A stretch of DNA of 64,000 bases from Stappia sp. BW2 (GCF_008107695.1 NZ_VIRG01000066.1:496001-560000), one strand, 5' to 3'. Shown: positions 27,596 to 36,262, numbered from the stretch's first letter. Program-made: numbers and translations. Notes: a model not told the origin generated them from the letters alone.

Positions 27596-27850
27596 TCACC
27601 TGCTGGCATTGACTGTGACTGTTGTCACTTTGCCGCCCTTCAGGACCGACAACCGGTAAACGTATCCTCCGCCCTGCTGGCAGAGCTGCGCCTTGACGAT
27701 CTCACCACCCGCCTGCCCTGCAACCGCCCCAAGCGGGGCGGCCTTGCCGCTGGCCACGGCATCGCGGGCCTGCGACTGGGACAGACAGGCCGCCTGCACC
27801 GGCGCGATGACGGCGAAGGTCACTATCAAAAAGGCAAATATCTGTTTCAC
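27596..27850 (-). CDS. feuN: FeuN-like small periplasmic protein
   Basis: 84 residues: a clear signal peptide (residues 1-20, cut after VQA) and a mature protein of 64 residues with two cysteines (C22 and C57) able to form a disulfide and a C-terminal beta-rich segment (YVYRLSVLKGGKVTTVTV) resembling PepSY-type folds. It sits directly upstream of feuP, 79 bases away. In S. meliloti a small periplasmic protein, FeuN, is encoded at this position and restrains FeuQ; size, signal peptide and position all fit. The start is GTG with GGAA upstream. The symbol is by context and is not proven by sequence identity. Confidence 0.65.
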   Translation of the reverse strand: MKQIFAFLIVTFAVIAPVQAACLSQSQARDAVASGKAAPLGAVAGQAGGEIVKAQLCQQGGGYVYRLSVLKGGKVTTVTVNASR

Positions 27851-27904
27851 GGTTCCGATTCCGGTCTGCTCAGGAATTCATGCGCAAGGTGTAATCAATT
27901 TAAC

Positions 27905-27921
27905 CTGAACGCAAGCTGAAC
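27905..27921 (-). promoter_or_regulatory. Candidate FeuP box: GTTCAG-N5-GTTCAG
   Basis: On the minus strand two GTTCAG hexamers are spaced by 5 bases (11 bp period), 55 bases before the feuN start. This architecture is the same as the PhoP box (two hexamers, 5-base spacer) and is used by OmpR-family regulators. It suggests FeuP autoregulates feuNPQ. Seen directly; the binding is inferred. Confidence 0.45.
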
Positions 27922-27979
27922 CGGTCGTTTGGAGATCTTCAGCATTCCTTGTTCATGCAGACATCTTTCCGGCAACCTG

Positions 27980-29275
27980 TCAGCCCACCGCAATATCGTC
28001 GGACTGCAGGTCGTCGTACCGGCCCTTGAACTGTTCGAACACCTGCAGTGTCCGCCGTGCGATACCGGTCCAGCCGAACACACGGCGGGCGAAGCGGGCG
28101 CCTTCGACACACAGGGTTTCCCGCATCCAGCTGTATTGCATCGGCATGTTCAGCATTGCCGCGAATTCTTCCGGTCGTTTGGGATCGGCAACCAGGGCAT
28201 GCCGGCCGAATTCGATCTGCTCGAACAGGCCGCCATGAATGGTTACGACCGTTGGTGTGCCGCAAGCCATCGCCTCCACGGCAGTCATGCCAAAGGGCTC
28301 GTAACGGGACGGCAGAGCAAAAATGCCTGGACCACGGTAGAAGTCGGCCAGATCTTCATCCTCGACATAGCCGCGCCAGCTGATGGCATCGGCAACTCCA
28401 AGGGAAGCGGCAATCTCCTTCCATTGTGCGAGCAGTGCCTTGTCGCTGTCGGAATTCGCACCGGCAGCCAACACCAGCCGCGCGTCGGGCTGCAGCTTCA
28501 GAAGGCTCGGCAAGGCTTCGATGATCAGGTCATAGCCCTTGTTCTCGGCGGCGCGGCCGACAACGTAGATGTCCGTTTCCTTGAAATCGTGTTTTCGGCG
28601 CGCCTCCGCGACCACATCCGGCGTCGCTGGCGTGAAGCGGCCTTCATCGATGCCCGGTGGGATCATGGTGATGTGCTCACGCGGCAGCTGGTATTGCTCC
28701 ACGATCAGATCGGTCTGCTGTTCGGTGGTGGCAATGATGTGATCGCAGTTGCGGTACAGAACGAATTCCTTCTGGATCCGCTCCTTGAACCGGTACCCGG
28801 TCATCTCTTCCTCGCCAGCGCCGACCATGTCGTGCTGTTTCCACCAACCGAGCGAATGCGGCGTGTGAATGTGCGGGATCTGCAGTTCCTCGGCAATCTT
28901 CTGGCCCGACACGCCTGCGTCCCAGTAATGGGAGTTGATTACGTCGTAATTCAGTTTGCGATGGCGGATCATCGCCAGCGCATTGGTGACGAAGTCACCG
29001 TACCAGTCGTGCATGTCTTCCTTGCGGATGAAGTCGGATCCTCCGAAAGGAACGCGCACGACACGCAGGTTATCGTTGATGATATCCTCGGCCGGCTGGT
29101 CTTCGAACTGGCGCGTCATCACGTCGACCCGGTAGCCGAGCCGCGCGAAACGCTTTGCCAATTCCAGTACGAAGACCACCTGGCCGCCGGTATCCGGTTT
29201 GCCCAGTTCCGGTGATCCGGCGACGTAACCGTGCAGCGAGATCATCAGAAGGGAACCGATATTGTGCTTGTTCAT
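27980..29275 (-). CDS. Sucrose-phosphate synthase/mannosylfructose-phosphate synthase-like glycosyltransferase (GT4)
   Basis: 431-residue GT-B retaining glycosyltransferase. The N-terminal ISLHGYVAGSPELGKPDTGGQVVFV, HSLGWW and PPGIDEGRF and the C-terminal E-x7-E motif (EPFGMTAVEAMACGTPTV) are those of sucrose-phosphate synthase and its mannosylfructose-phosphate counterpart MfpsA. Either UDP-glucose or GDP-mannose is transferred to fructose 6-phosphate, giving a non-reducing disaccharide phosphate, a compatible solute precursor. The residues do not let me choose the donor. It lies downstream of the phosphatase and the GH32-like gene, 113 bases from the phosphatase. Confidence 0.82.
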   Translation of the reverse strand: MNKHNIGSLLMISLHGYVAGSPELGKPDTGGQVVFVLELAKRFARLGYRVDVMTRQFEDQPAEDIINDNLRVVRVPFGGSDFIRKEDMHDWYGDFVTNALAMIRHRKLNYDVINSHYWDAGVSGQKIAEELQIPHIHTPHSLGWWKQHDMVGAGEEEMTGYRFKERIQKEFVLYRNCDHIIATTEQQTDLIVEQYQLPREHITMIPPGIDEGRFTPATPDVVAEARRKHDFKETDIYVVGRAAENKGYDLIIEALPSLLKLQPDARLVLAAGANSDSDKALLAQWKEIAASLGVADAISWRGYVEDEDLADFYRGPGIFALPSRYEPFGMTAVEAMACGTPTVVTIHGGLFEQIEFGRHALVADPKRPEEFAAMLNMPMQYSWMRETLCVEGARFARRVFGWTGIARRTLQVFEQFKGRYDDLQSDDIAVG

Positions 29276-29388
29276 GTGTTGTTACCTTGTTCGTGTGCTT
29301 TGCTCTCCAGCGTCCCAAGCGTTCTTTTGCTCTTTTTGCTCATCGGCCCGCCCGCGTCACATCAGGCAACGGCCTTTTGAAGACCGGG

Positions 29389-30138
29389 TCAGACTGACCG
29401 CTGTGGCAGCAGACCCATCTCCGTCAACCCTTCCAGCACACCGGCAGCGTGGTGGCCGGATGCGATATAGGTCTTGTCACGCGGCAGGGCCGCAAGCAGC
29501 TCTTCCCGGGCATTGCCGACTGCGATGGCCTTGCCTGCTGCTTCGAACAGCGCAAGATCATTGCCGGAATCGCCAGCGGCGATCGTACGTTTCATTGGAA
29601 TGCCGAGATAGCTTGCGAGATGTCGCATGGCAGCGTCCTTGCCCGCGCCGGGGGCGAGAATATCCAGGTCACTGGTTCCTGAATAAATATGCCTGAAGGG
29701 GATACCCTCTTTCCGAAGTTCGGCAAGAATTGCGTCCACGCCGTCCTTTCCCGCGACGGCAAAGCTCGCCTTGCCGTCCGTCTGGAACGCGTCGTCGTGT
29801 GCAGCATACCCCAATTTCCGCACGATTGCGCGAACCTCTCCATCAGGCCAGTCAGCAAAACGGTTTTGCCAACTTTCCAGAAACAAACGGCCAAGACGAA
29901 TTTCAGTTCCCAAACCGGTGATGATTGCATCCGGTTCGAAGCTCTCTGGAAAATATTCGGAAAGGGTCCGGTCGACGCTGTCTGCCGGGCGGCTGGAGTT
30001 GAGAGCCAGCTTCAGATGTGGCCCGGCCTGCTGAAGCTGATGCCAAAGCCGTTTCAGATCCGCATGGTTGCCGGTCAGCGTGTCGTCAATGTCACTCACC
30101 AGAAGCCAGGTATCGGTCGTGCCCGTCTCAGCGGTCAC
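29389..30138 (-). CDS. HAD-family sucrose/mannosylfructose-phosphate phosphatase
   Basis: 249 residues of the sucrose-6-phosphate phosphatase (Cof-type HAD) family: nucleophile motif VSDIDDTLTG, motif II LNSSRP, the lysine near GKASFAV, and motif IV AAGDSGNDLALF. It would remove the phosphate made by the adjacent synthase. The GTG start at 30138 (GGGGAGATCC ribosome site) overlaps the stop of the upstream GH32-like gene by 4 bases, so the two are translationally coupled. Confidence 0.85.
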   Translation of the reverse strand: MTAETGTTDTWLLVSDIDDTLTGNHADLKRLWHQLQQAGPHLKLALNSSRPADSVDRTLSEYFPESFEPDAIITGLGTEIRLGRLFLESWQNRFADWPDGEVRAIVRKLGYAAHDDAFQTDGKASFAVAGKDGVDAILAELRKEGIPFRHIYSGTSDLDILAPGAGKDAAMRHLASYLGIPMKRTIAAGDSGNDLALFEAAGKAIAVGNAREELLAALPRDKTYIASGHHAAGVLEGLTEMGLLPQRSV

Positions 30139-31673
30139 CGGATCTCCCCTTCCTGGTCGGGCGCTCTATGCGTGACGGAATAAACGGGTTCGATCGTGTG
30201 CTCCGACACCGGGCGGCTCAGTGTTTCGACAACAAGGTCCTTCAAACAGACCGCCGCGCTTTCCGTGTAAAAACCGATGCCGCCTTCTATGAAACTGTCG
30301 TCGACAAGGGACAGCACCACATGACCGTCGATGGAAAACTCGAAGTAGAGGCCGTGCGCCACGACCTCGATCTGCCAAGGGCCATGATCGCTGCCGCGGA
30401 AATGCGCTTCCTGAAGCGGTTCATAGCGGAAAGCGTGTTCGAATTCCGGTGTCGGATTTGCGCCCCACGCCCGCATCTGGGCGATGCCGTTGACGAGATC
30501 CAGCGAAAGATAATAGCCGTCGCCCTCGTCGTTCATCCGCAGCACAAGCCCGGTCTTGCCCAGGCCCTCCAGCATCAGCTGCGCCTTCAGGCGGAAGTCT
30601 TCGTGCTTGCCGGGCAGAATGAACGCCTCATAGCCGCTTGCGCAGGACAGATGCAGCCCGTCCGGCCGATCAACGGCCGACGCGTGCGGATTGGAATAGA
30701 GGACCTTGCACTGATAGGACGCCGTCACGACCTGACACTGCGTCACCAGATTGTTGAAGTCGGAATTCGATTTCAGCTTCAGCCGGCCGGCACTGTCGGT
30801 CACCAGTTCCTTGGGTGGCGGCAGCAACTTCTTCACGAGCTCGCGCCCGTAGACGTATTCCGTCTTGGAAAAGAAATTGAACAGCAACAAACGGTCAGGC
30901 GTGCGGCAGATCCGGCCCGCATAGTTGCCTGTCGGCAGGATCACGTTGTCGAAAAAGTTCTGATAGGGACCATCGATCGTCTCGGCATACCAGTAATGGA
31001 TCTTGGTATCTTCGCGGATCGAGCCCATCAGATAATAGCGACCGTCGAGCTGGAAAAGGTTCGGCACCTCGACGTCGTCATATAGTCCGGGCCTATAGAG
31101 CGGCGCCTCGAAGGAGAATTTGTCTGCCTTCGTCTCCCGCGCAAGTCCGACGCAGCCGCGCCGGATGACGGGTCCCTCTTTCACTCTGGCAGAGGCCAGC
31201 AACAAGCGCTCGCCCGTTTCTTCGTCCATATAGAAAAAGGGATCGCGAAAGCTGACCCACTGCCGACCTTCGTCAACGGAGCTTTCATATAGCGGGCCTG
31301 GAACCTCCAGCGGGTAGTTGCCGTGGTTGCAGCGCTCCCAGTTGAACAGATCCTTGGACCGTGCCAGCCCGACCCGCTGCACCCGGCCATATTCCGCGCG
31401 GGCAAGGCCCGTATAGAACATGCGCCATTCGCCCTTTCGGTCCGGATCGGGCGTCACATGCATTGTCCAAAGCATGTCATCGTCCCATTCCCCCGGCTCA
31501 CCGACGAAAAGCGCGTTCTTGACGCGCCGCCATGTCATGCCATCCGTGCTGACAGCGTGTGCGATGAAGTCGTGATTGGGCAGCACCAGATGGAACAGAT
31601 GATAGACGCCGTCGTGATAAACGACATCGACGTCGCCAATGTCCGACCGCAAAAACCCATGGGATGCATACAT
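30135..31673 (-). CDS. Cytoplasmic GH32-like glycoside hydrolase (invertase/levanase fold)
   Basis: 512 residues. An N-terminal five-bladed beta-propeller has the motifs of the GH32/GH43/GH68 superfamily: GDVDVVYHDGVYHLFH (catalytic aspartate D14 or D16), WVSFRDPFFY (RDP motif) and DVEVPNLFQL, the counterpart of the ExxP acid/base motif. A C-terminal beta-sandwich follows (residues about 340-500). There is no signal peptide, so it acts in the cytoplasm, as expected for recycling a disaccharide made in the cell. It opens the cluster and overlaps the phosphatase by 4 bases. The nucleophile region departs from the usual WMNDPNG, so activity could be phosphorolytic or transferase. Confidence 0.75.
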   Translation of the reverse strand: MYASHGFLRSDIGDVDVVYHDGVYHLFHLVLPNHDFIAHAVSTDGMTWRRVKNALFVGEPGEWDDDMLWTMHVTPDPDRKGEWRMFYTGLARAEYGRVQRVGLARSKDLFNWERCNHGNYPLEVPGPLYESSVDEGRQWVSFRDPFFYMDEETGERLLLASARVKEGPVIRRGCVGLARETKADKFSFEAPLYRPGLYDDVEVPNLFQLDGRYYLMGSIREDTKIHYWYAETIDGPYQNFFDNVILPTGNYAGRICRTPDRLLLFNFFSKTEYVYGRELVKKLLPPPKELVTDSAGRLKLKSNSDFNNLVTQCQVVTASYQCKVLYSNPHASAVDRPDGLHLSCASGYEAFILPGKHEDFRLKAQLMLEGLGKTGLVLRMNDEGDGYYLSLDLVNGIAQMRAWGANPTPEFEHAFRYEPLQEAHFRGSDHGPWQIEVVAHGLYFEFSIDGHVVLSLVDDSFIEGGIGFYTESAAVCLKDLVVETLSRPVSEHTIEPVYSVTHRAPDQEGEIR

Positions 31674-32001
31674 GCCCTAACCCTGCCCAGATATTTCAGC
31701 AATTTCAAGAGACTAAGCCAAAAAACTTGCACTGCAACATAGAACATCACGACAAGACGCCCGATCATGCAGGCTTGTCGTGTCGCGGCCGTCTTCCGCA
31801 AGACACTCTGAATTGTTCTGGCGGAACCAGCAGGATAGCGGCCTTTCGGCTGATCTGACGTGACCGCTGCCGTGCCGGGAAATTGAACGCCGCGCGGATG
31901 CACGGCCAATTTATTTGCGTTCCATTCGAGCCAGGATCCAGTAAAATGCCCTCATGACTGGCCGCCCTTCGCACTTGCAGATTGATCATCGCCGCCTCGG
32001 A
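31674..32001. promoter_or_regulatory. Divergent promoter region between the sugar cluster and the DUF1194 gene
   Basis: 328 bases without a gene. It holds the promoters for the minus-strand sugar cluster and the plus-strand DUF1194 gene. A 9 bp inverted repeat (CACGACAAG 31748-31756 and CTTGTCGTG 31774-31782, 17-base spacer) lies in it. Otherwise I see no recognisable motif. Confidence 0.4.
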
Positions 32002-32703
32002 ATGAGCGCGTTGCGCAATGTCTTGCGGCGGACTTGCAGTGTGGTTTGCCTCGCGCCTTTGATCCTGACCCCTGCCCCGGCAGCGGCCTGCTCCCTGTCG
32101 CTTGTTCTGGCCATGGACGGATCGGCCAGTGTCGACGCCCGAGAACACGCGTTGCAGCTTAACGGCCTGGCGGATGCCTTGAGCGATCCCGATGTGGTGC
32201 AGGCAATAGAGGCTGTCGGCGGTATCTGGGTCGCCAGTTTCGAATGGAGCGGCCGGTACCAGCAACAGCTCCAGCTCGGGTGGAGCTATCTATCCGATGC
32301 GCAAAGCGCCGAGAATGCGGCAGAGATCCTTCGCCACGCGCCGAGAGGCTACACGGAGTTTCCGACAGCGCTCGGTTACGCACTCGGCCATGCCTCCACC
32401 TTGATGCGGAAAGCACCTGTCTCTTGCGGGCGAAAGGTGGTCGATGTTGCCGGTGATGGCATCAACAATGAGGGTTTCGGCCCCGGCAGCGCCTACAGAG
32501 CCTTCGACTTCAAGGAAATCACCGTCAACGGCCTTGTGATTTCGGGCGCAGACGAAACACCGGTGCGCTACTACCGAACCCAGGTCATCAAGGGGCCTGG
32601 CGCTTTTGTCGAGGTGGCCGCCAGTTACGACGACTACGCGCAGGCGATGAAGCGCAAGCTGCTGCGGGAAATCTTCGGCAGCGGCTACGCTTCCCTGCGT
32701 TGA
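32002..32703 (+). CDS. Secreted DUF1194 (von Willebrand A-like) protein
   Basis: 233 residues from the ATG at 32002, which begins a signal peptide ending at the AAACS region. The mature protein starts SLSLVLAMDGSASVD, a MIDAS-like DxSxS motif, followed by a VWA-type alternation (WVASFEWSG, GYTEFPTAL, VVDVAGDGINNEG). It is the DUF1194 family, found in alphaproteobacteria; the role is unknown. An ATG at 31954 is in frame but lacks a leader character. Confidence 0.85.
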   Translation: MSALRNVLRRTCSVVCLAPLILTPAPAAACSLSLVLAMDGSASVDAREHALQLNGLADALSDPDVVQAIEAVGGIWVASFEWSGRYQQQLQLGWSYLSDAQSAENAAEILRHAPRGYTEFPTALGYALGHASTLMRKAPVSCGRKVVDVAGDGINNEGFGPGSAYRAFDFKEITVNGLVISGADETPVRYYRTQVIKGPGAFVEVAASYDDYAQAMKRKLLREIFGSGYASLR

Positions 32704-32790
32704 CCGCTGCGCTGCCCGCGCGGCGCTCGCGTCAGCCCTCAAAGAGCTTCACCGATTTCCGGTTGAGAAAACGGGCCTTCCGCGCCGTCG

Positions 32791-33492
32791 TTACCCTGAG
32801 GATTTACCTTGGCGGTCTTGTTCCATGCCCCGGTAGAAATCCTTCAGCGTCTTGCCGGGCTCCGGCTTGAACCGGTCTCCCATCTCACGCATTTCTGAAA
32901 TCCGGTCCAGCCGGAACATGCGGAAGTCCTGTCGCAATTCGCACCAGGCAACAAGTGTCCAGACCTTGCCCCAGAACCACAGTCCGAGGGGGCGTATCGC
33001 CCGGTTGGTCGGTTTGCCCTCGCTGTCGCTATAGGCAATGGACAGTCGCTTGCGGCCATCGGCAGCGGCTTCCAGAAAATCGATGTGCGCGCGGATTTGC
33101 GGTGTCATTTCCGGTGCGAAGGCGTGGATCTCGAGCTCATTCTGGCGCACCCGCATCTTGTCGGGCAGAACGGCATCGATCTTGATCATTGCCTCTTCGG
33201 CCGCCCGCGCCATGGCCGCGCCGCCCCAGGCGCGGATCAGACGCGCACCGGCCAACAGAGCGACAATTTCGTCCCGCGTGAACATCAGGGGTGGCAATTC
33301 ATAGCCATCGCGCATGATGTAGCCGACACCGGCAGCCCCTTCGATCGGAACGCCGGAGGCTTGAAGGTCAGCTACATCGCGATAGATGGTGCGTTCGGAT
33401 ACTTCCAGCCATTCGGACAATTGACGCGCCCGCACGAGCCGGCCACCGCGCAGATATTGCACGATCTGGAACAGACGGTCGGCGCGCCTCAT
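32791..33492 (-). CDS. YafY-type WYL-domain transcriptional regulator
   Basis: 233 residues: an N-terminal winged HTH (RADRLFQIVQYLRGGRLVRARQLSEWLEVSERTIYRDVADL, here residues 3-45) and a C-terminal WYL-like domain with LGLWFWGKVWTLVAWCELR. Such regulators are usually autogenous repressors or activators that sense small molecules. The start is at the ATG 33492 (MRRADRL); an upstream TTG or ATG at 33519 lies inside the gap to the VOC gene. It is 42 bases downstream of the VOC gene on the same strand, so the two are likely co-transcribed, and a 10 bp palindrome lies in the VOC promoter. Confidence 0.88.
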   Translation of the reverse strand: MRRADRLFQIVQYLRGGRLVRARQLSEWLEVSERTIYRDVADLQASGVPIEGAAGVGYIMRDGYELPPLMFTRDEIVALLAGARLIRAWGGAAMARAAEEAMIKIDAVLPDKMRVRQNELEIHAFAPEMTPQIRAHIDFLEAAADGRKRLSIAYSDSEGKPTNRAIRPLGLWFWGKVWTLVAWCELRQDFRMFRLDRISEMREMGDRFKPEPGKTLKDFYRGMEQDRQGKSSG

Positions 33493-33534
33493 GATGCTGG
33501 CTGCCCTGGCAGCCAGCATCCTGTTTGGGGTGCG

Positions 33535-33909
33535 TCAGTGTGCGAACAAGCCAATGGAATTGCCGTCCGGGTCGATGCCATAGGCAAACCGACCTGCCGG
33601 GATCGCCGCCGGATCGGAGATGATCTGTCCACCATTGGCGGCAAACCGCTCCATCGTTTCTTCCAGAGTGTCGGGGCAAGCGAGATGAATGGTTGGGCCG
33701 GTTCCGCTCTGCGCGGGTTTTCCCGGATAAAGGTGCCCCGCAATCCCGCCCTGCTCTTTCGTTGGAAAGATTGCAATCTCATTGGGTCCCATGTCAGCGA
33801 CACGTCTAAGCTCCGTTTTGAAAACGTCATTGTAAAAGCTGACTGCCTTGTCCAGATCGGAGACGGGAATCTCCATCCAGACGGTGAAGTGATCGGGTGC
33901 AAAAGTCAT
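33535..33909 (-). CDS. VOC-family (glyoxalase-like) protein
   Basis: 124 residues beginning MTFAPDHFTVWMEIPVSDL; the two beta-alpha-beta3 modules of the vicinal oxygen chelate fold are visible, with YGIDPDGNSIGLFAH at the end. Metal ligands (H, E) are not all evident. Substrate unknown; possible antibiotic, aldehyde or lactoyl-glutathione processing. GGAGAG precedes the ATG. Operon with the WYL regulator. Confidence 0.85.
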   Translation of the reverse strand: MTFAPDHFTVWMEIPVSDLDKAVSFYNDVFKTELRRVADMGPNEIAIFPTKEQGGIAGHLYPGKPAQSGTGPTIHLACPDTLEETMERFAANGGQIISDPAAIPAGRFAYGIDPDGNSIGLFAH

Positions 33910-33955
33910 GGAAGCTCTCCTCAAGCGCTGTGATGAGGATCACCTTATCAAACCG

Positions 33956-33979
33956 CTCCTGACAGCATTCTGTCAGGAG
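33956..33979. promoter_or_regulatory. Perfect palindromic operator upstream of the VOC-WYL operon
   Basis: Arms CTCCTGACAG (33956-33965) and CTGTCAGGAG (33970-33979) are exact complements around CATT, 46 bases upstream of the VOC start. The likely binding partner is the WYL regulator in the same operon. Confidence 0.5.
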
Positions 33980-34444
33980 AGATCACCAAGCATATCTCAC
34001 GCAAATACAGCTAAACACCCGCAAATTTTGTCTGCAGACGAGATCCTCAAACAAGGCCTGATGACAATTTTCCGGCAAGACGAGAGCGCAGATTGACCGG
34101 GCGGGCCGGAATGCAGACGCCTCCCCCGCGCCCCTCCCCTTTGTCCCGGCGCATCTTTCGGTTGGTGCCAAGGCCAATGCCCTTCTGATCACCTGGCATA
34201 CTGACACGTTGACCGGGGTTGCCATCCTGTCTGCCAGATGGGGTGTCGGATGTTTGCCCGACCCGGTTCTTTCAACCTGCTCCGGCACATGGAGCGAAAG
34301 CCCAACGGTTGGTTGGGGCAAATAGGCATCCCTAAGAGCGATGAGAAGCGGGATAACCCTATGGTTAAGCACCGTTAATTCTAACAATTGACTCGTTCTT
34401 AATCCCGCCCGTGCATTTTGAGCGGAATAATAACCGGCAATGAA
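33980..34444. other. Non-coding gap between the VOC gene and the EAL gene
   Basis: About 465 bases with no convincing gene. It includes a TTAA-N6-TTAA near-miss to a CtrA box at 34365-34378 and a TTGACT hexamer at 34388-34393 that could serve as the -35 of the EAL gene. I see nothing else. Confidence 0.4.
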
Positions 34445-36082
34445 ATGGCACGTCACAGGACCTCCCCCACCATCCGCGCAGTATTATCAGGCAGTCTTGC
34501 AGGCCTCGTGACCCTTGCCGCCATGTCGTTAATTGCCTGGGCCGGTGTCGCCTATGACGGCCAGCGGGATCTGGAAAAACAGACAGCCGATCTTTTGGCC
34601 ATCTGGCTGTCCAATATTGACCAGGGTAACAAGCTCTATGCGACACTGGAAAAGCTTCCTGAAGCCGATTGCAGCGATGCGCACCTGAAGGCGCTGAACA
34701 CGCTCGTCTTCAAGGACAATCAGATCACCAACATCTGGTTCTTTCCCGATGGGGATACAAAGGCTGCCTGTTCCTCCAGTTTCGGACGGTTTGAGCCCGC
34801 TCACGATTTTGGCCCGCCCAAAAAGGCGCAGCTTTTTCGTGATGGCCGCCAAACCTGGTATCGGGTGCCCTTCGAAAGGGCCCGGGATGTTGGCGAGATT
34901 ACGGTGATCAAGAAGGGCCGCTACGGGGTTTCCTTCTATCAGACCGGCAATCTGGCAACGGCGGCAGACGATCTGTTCTACGTGTCCGCCAAGCAGGATC
35001 CCTACACCATTCTGTTTCACGCCACAGGAAACGCTGGCCTTTTAGAGCGATACCGGCACACCTATGGCCCGGTGTTCGGGCGGATCTATGCTCAGGCCTG
35101 CGGTGAAGGGGATGTCAGGCTGTGTTACCTGACCATGATTCCCCCCAGCCGCATCGTCCAGCAAAACATCGCACTGATCGTGATATTTGCCGCTTTCGGC
35201 ATTATGACCAGTGTCCTCGTTTTTCTGAAGGTGAAACGGATCGTGAGCGACCGGCACAGCCCGGCCGGACGGATCCGCCATGCAGTTCTCAACGGCGGCA
35301 AGGGTTTCGAACCGCACTACCAGCCGATCCTCAACCTCGGCACGATGAAGTGCGACGGTTGTGAGGTTCTGGCACGGTTCGAGGATGCGCAGGGCAAACT
35401 TTTCCCCGACGAGTTCGTAAACATCATCCAGCAGCAGAACCTGACCTGGGAGTTTACGGAGATCATCATAACGAAGGCGCTGCGCGACCTGAAACCGCTG
35501 CTTGCCGGGCGGCCTGGCTTCAAGGTTTCTGTCAATTTTTTCCAGTCGGATCTCGAAGACGACCAGATCCAGACCGTTCTTCGGTCACCCGTTTTCGCCA
35601 TGGCAGCCGAAGCCGGCCTTTCTCTGTGCTGCGAGATTCTGGAGACCGGGATCAGGTCCGGGACAAGCAGCGTCAAGTCGCTTGAGTATCTGCGCAGTAT
35701 CGGCTGCCTGATCGCAATCGACGATTTCGGTACGGGCTACTCAAACCTCGCACAGATCAAGGCACTCAACCCGGACCTTCTGAAGATAGACAAGATGTTT
35801 GTCGACGATCTCGGCAGCACCACCGACTGCGCGCGAGGCGCTTTCGTTCAGGCGATTCTGAGTATCTCGACGGCACATGGCATGAAGGTCTGTGCGGAAG
35901 GTGTCGAGACCTTCGAACAGCTAGCCTCCCTCCGAAACCGCAATGTGGATTATGCGCAAGGGTACTTCTTTGCCAAACCGATGCCCATTCGCGACTTCTC
36001 CCTTTATCTTCTTGAACAGACGTTGAAAGAAACGACGGCGTCAACTGGCCACCGGGCAACCATCAAACCAGTCACGGGCTGA
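34445..36082 (+). CDS. CSS-motif cyclic-di-GMP phosphodiesterase (EAL)
   Basis: 545 residues. TM1 (about 14-36) and TM2 (about 243-264) flank a periplasmic domain containing CSSSFGRF, the CSS motif whose cysteine tunes activity through disulfide redox state. The C-terminal EAL domain has the variant EVLARF, N in VSVNFF, E in CEILETG and the DDFGTGYSN loop, so the metal-binding residues appear intact and it is likely an active c-di-GMP hydrolase. The ATG at 34445 is chosen; a TTG at 34418 is in frame. No associated GGDEF domain. Confidence 0.9.
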   Translation: MARHRTSPTIRAVLSGSLAGLVTLAAMSLIAWAGVAYDGQRDLEKQTADLLAIWLSNIDQGNKLYATLEKLPEADCSDAHLKALNTLVFKDNQITNIWFFPDGDTKAACSSSFGRFEPAHDFGPPKKAQLFRDGRQTWYRVPFERARDVGEITVIKKGRYGVSFYQTGNLATAADDLFYVSAKQDPYTILFHATGNAGLLERYRHTYGPVFGRIYAQACGEGDVRLCYLTMIPPSRIVQQNIALIVIFAAFGIMTSVLVFLKVKRIVSDRHSPAGRIRHAVLNGGKGFEPHYQPILNLGTMKCDGCEVLARFEDAQGKLFPDEFVNIIQQQNLTWEFTEIIITKALRDLKPLLAGRPGFKVSVNFFQSDLEDDQIQTVLRSPVFAMAAEAGLSLCCEILETGIRSGTSSVKSLEYLRSIGCLIAIDDFGTGYSNLAQIKALNPDLLKIDKMFVDDLGSTTDCARGAFVQAILSISTAHGMKVCAEGVETFEQLASLRNRNVDYAQGYFFAKPMPIRDFSLYLLEQTLKETTASTGHRATIKPVTG

Positions 36083-36262
36083 GCCTGTTTCCACACCCGG
36101 AATGAAGCCCCAGGAGGCCCGTTCCACAGGCTTACAGCCGCTTGCCCGTTCGAAAAACGGCGCCGTCCCCCGCACGCTCTTTCAATTTGAAGCCGGATTG
36201 ATCTGTCTCAAGGTGATTGGAACGGGTTGGCGGCACCTTGTGCATCTTACAAGGAGGAAAGA

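Noticed and set aside
34365..34378. TTAA-N6-TTAA resembling a CtrA box before the EAL gene
   Set aside because: The spacing is 6, not 7, and there is no trailing C; in contrast to the exact box at 62271.
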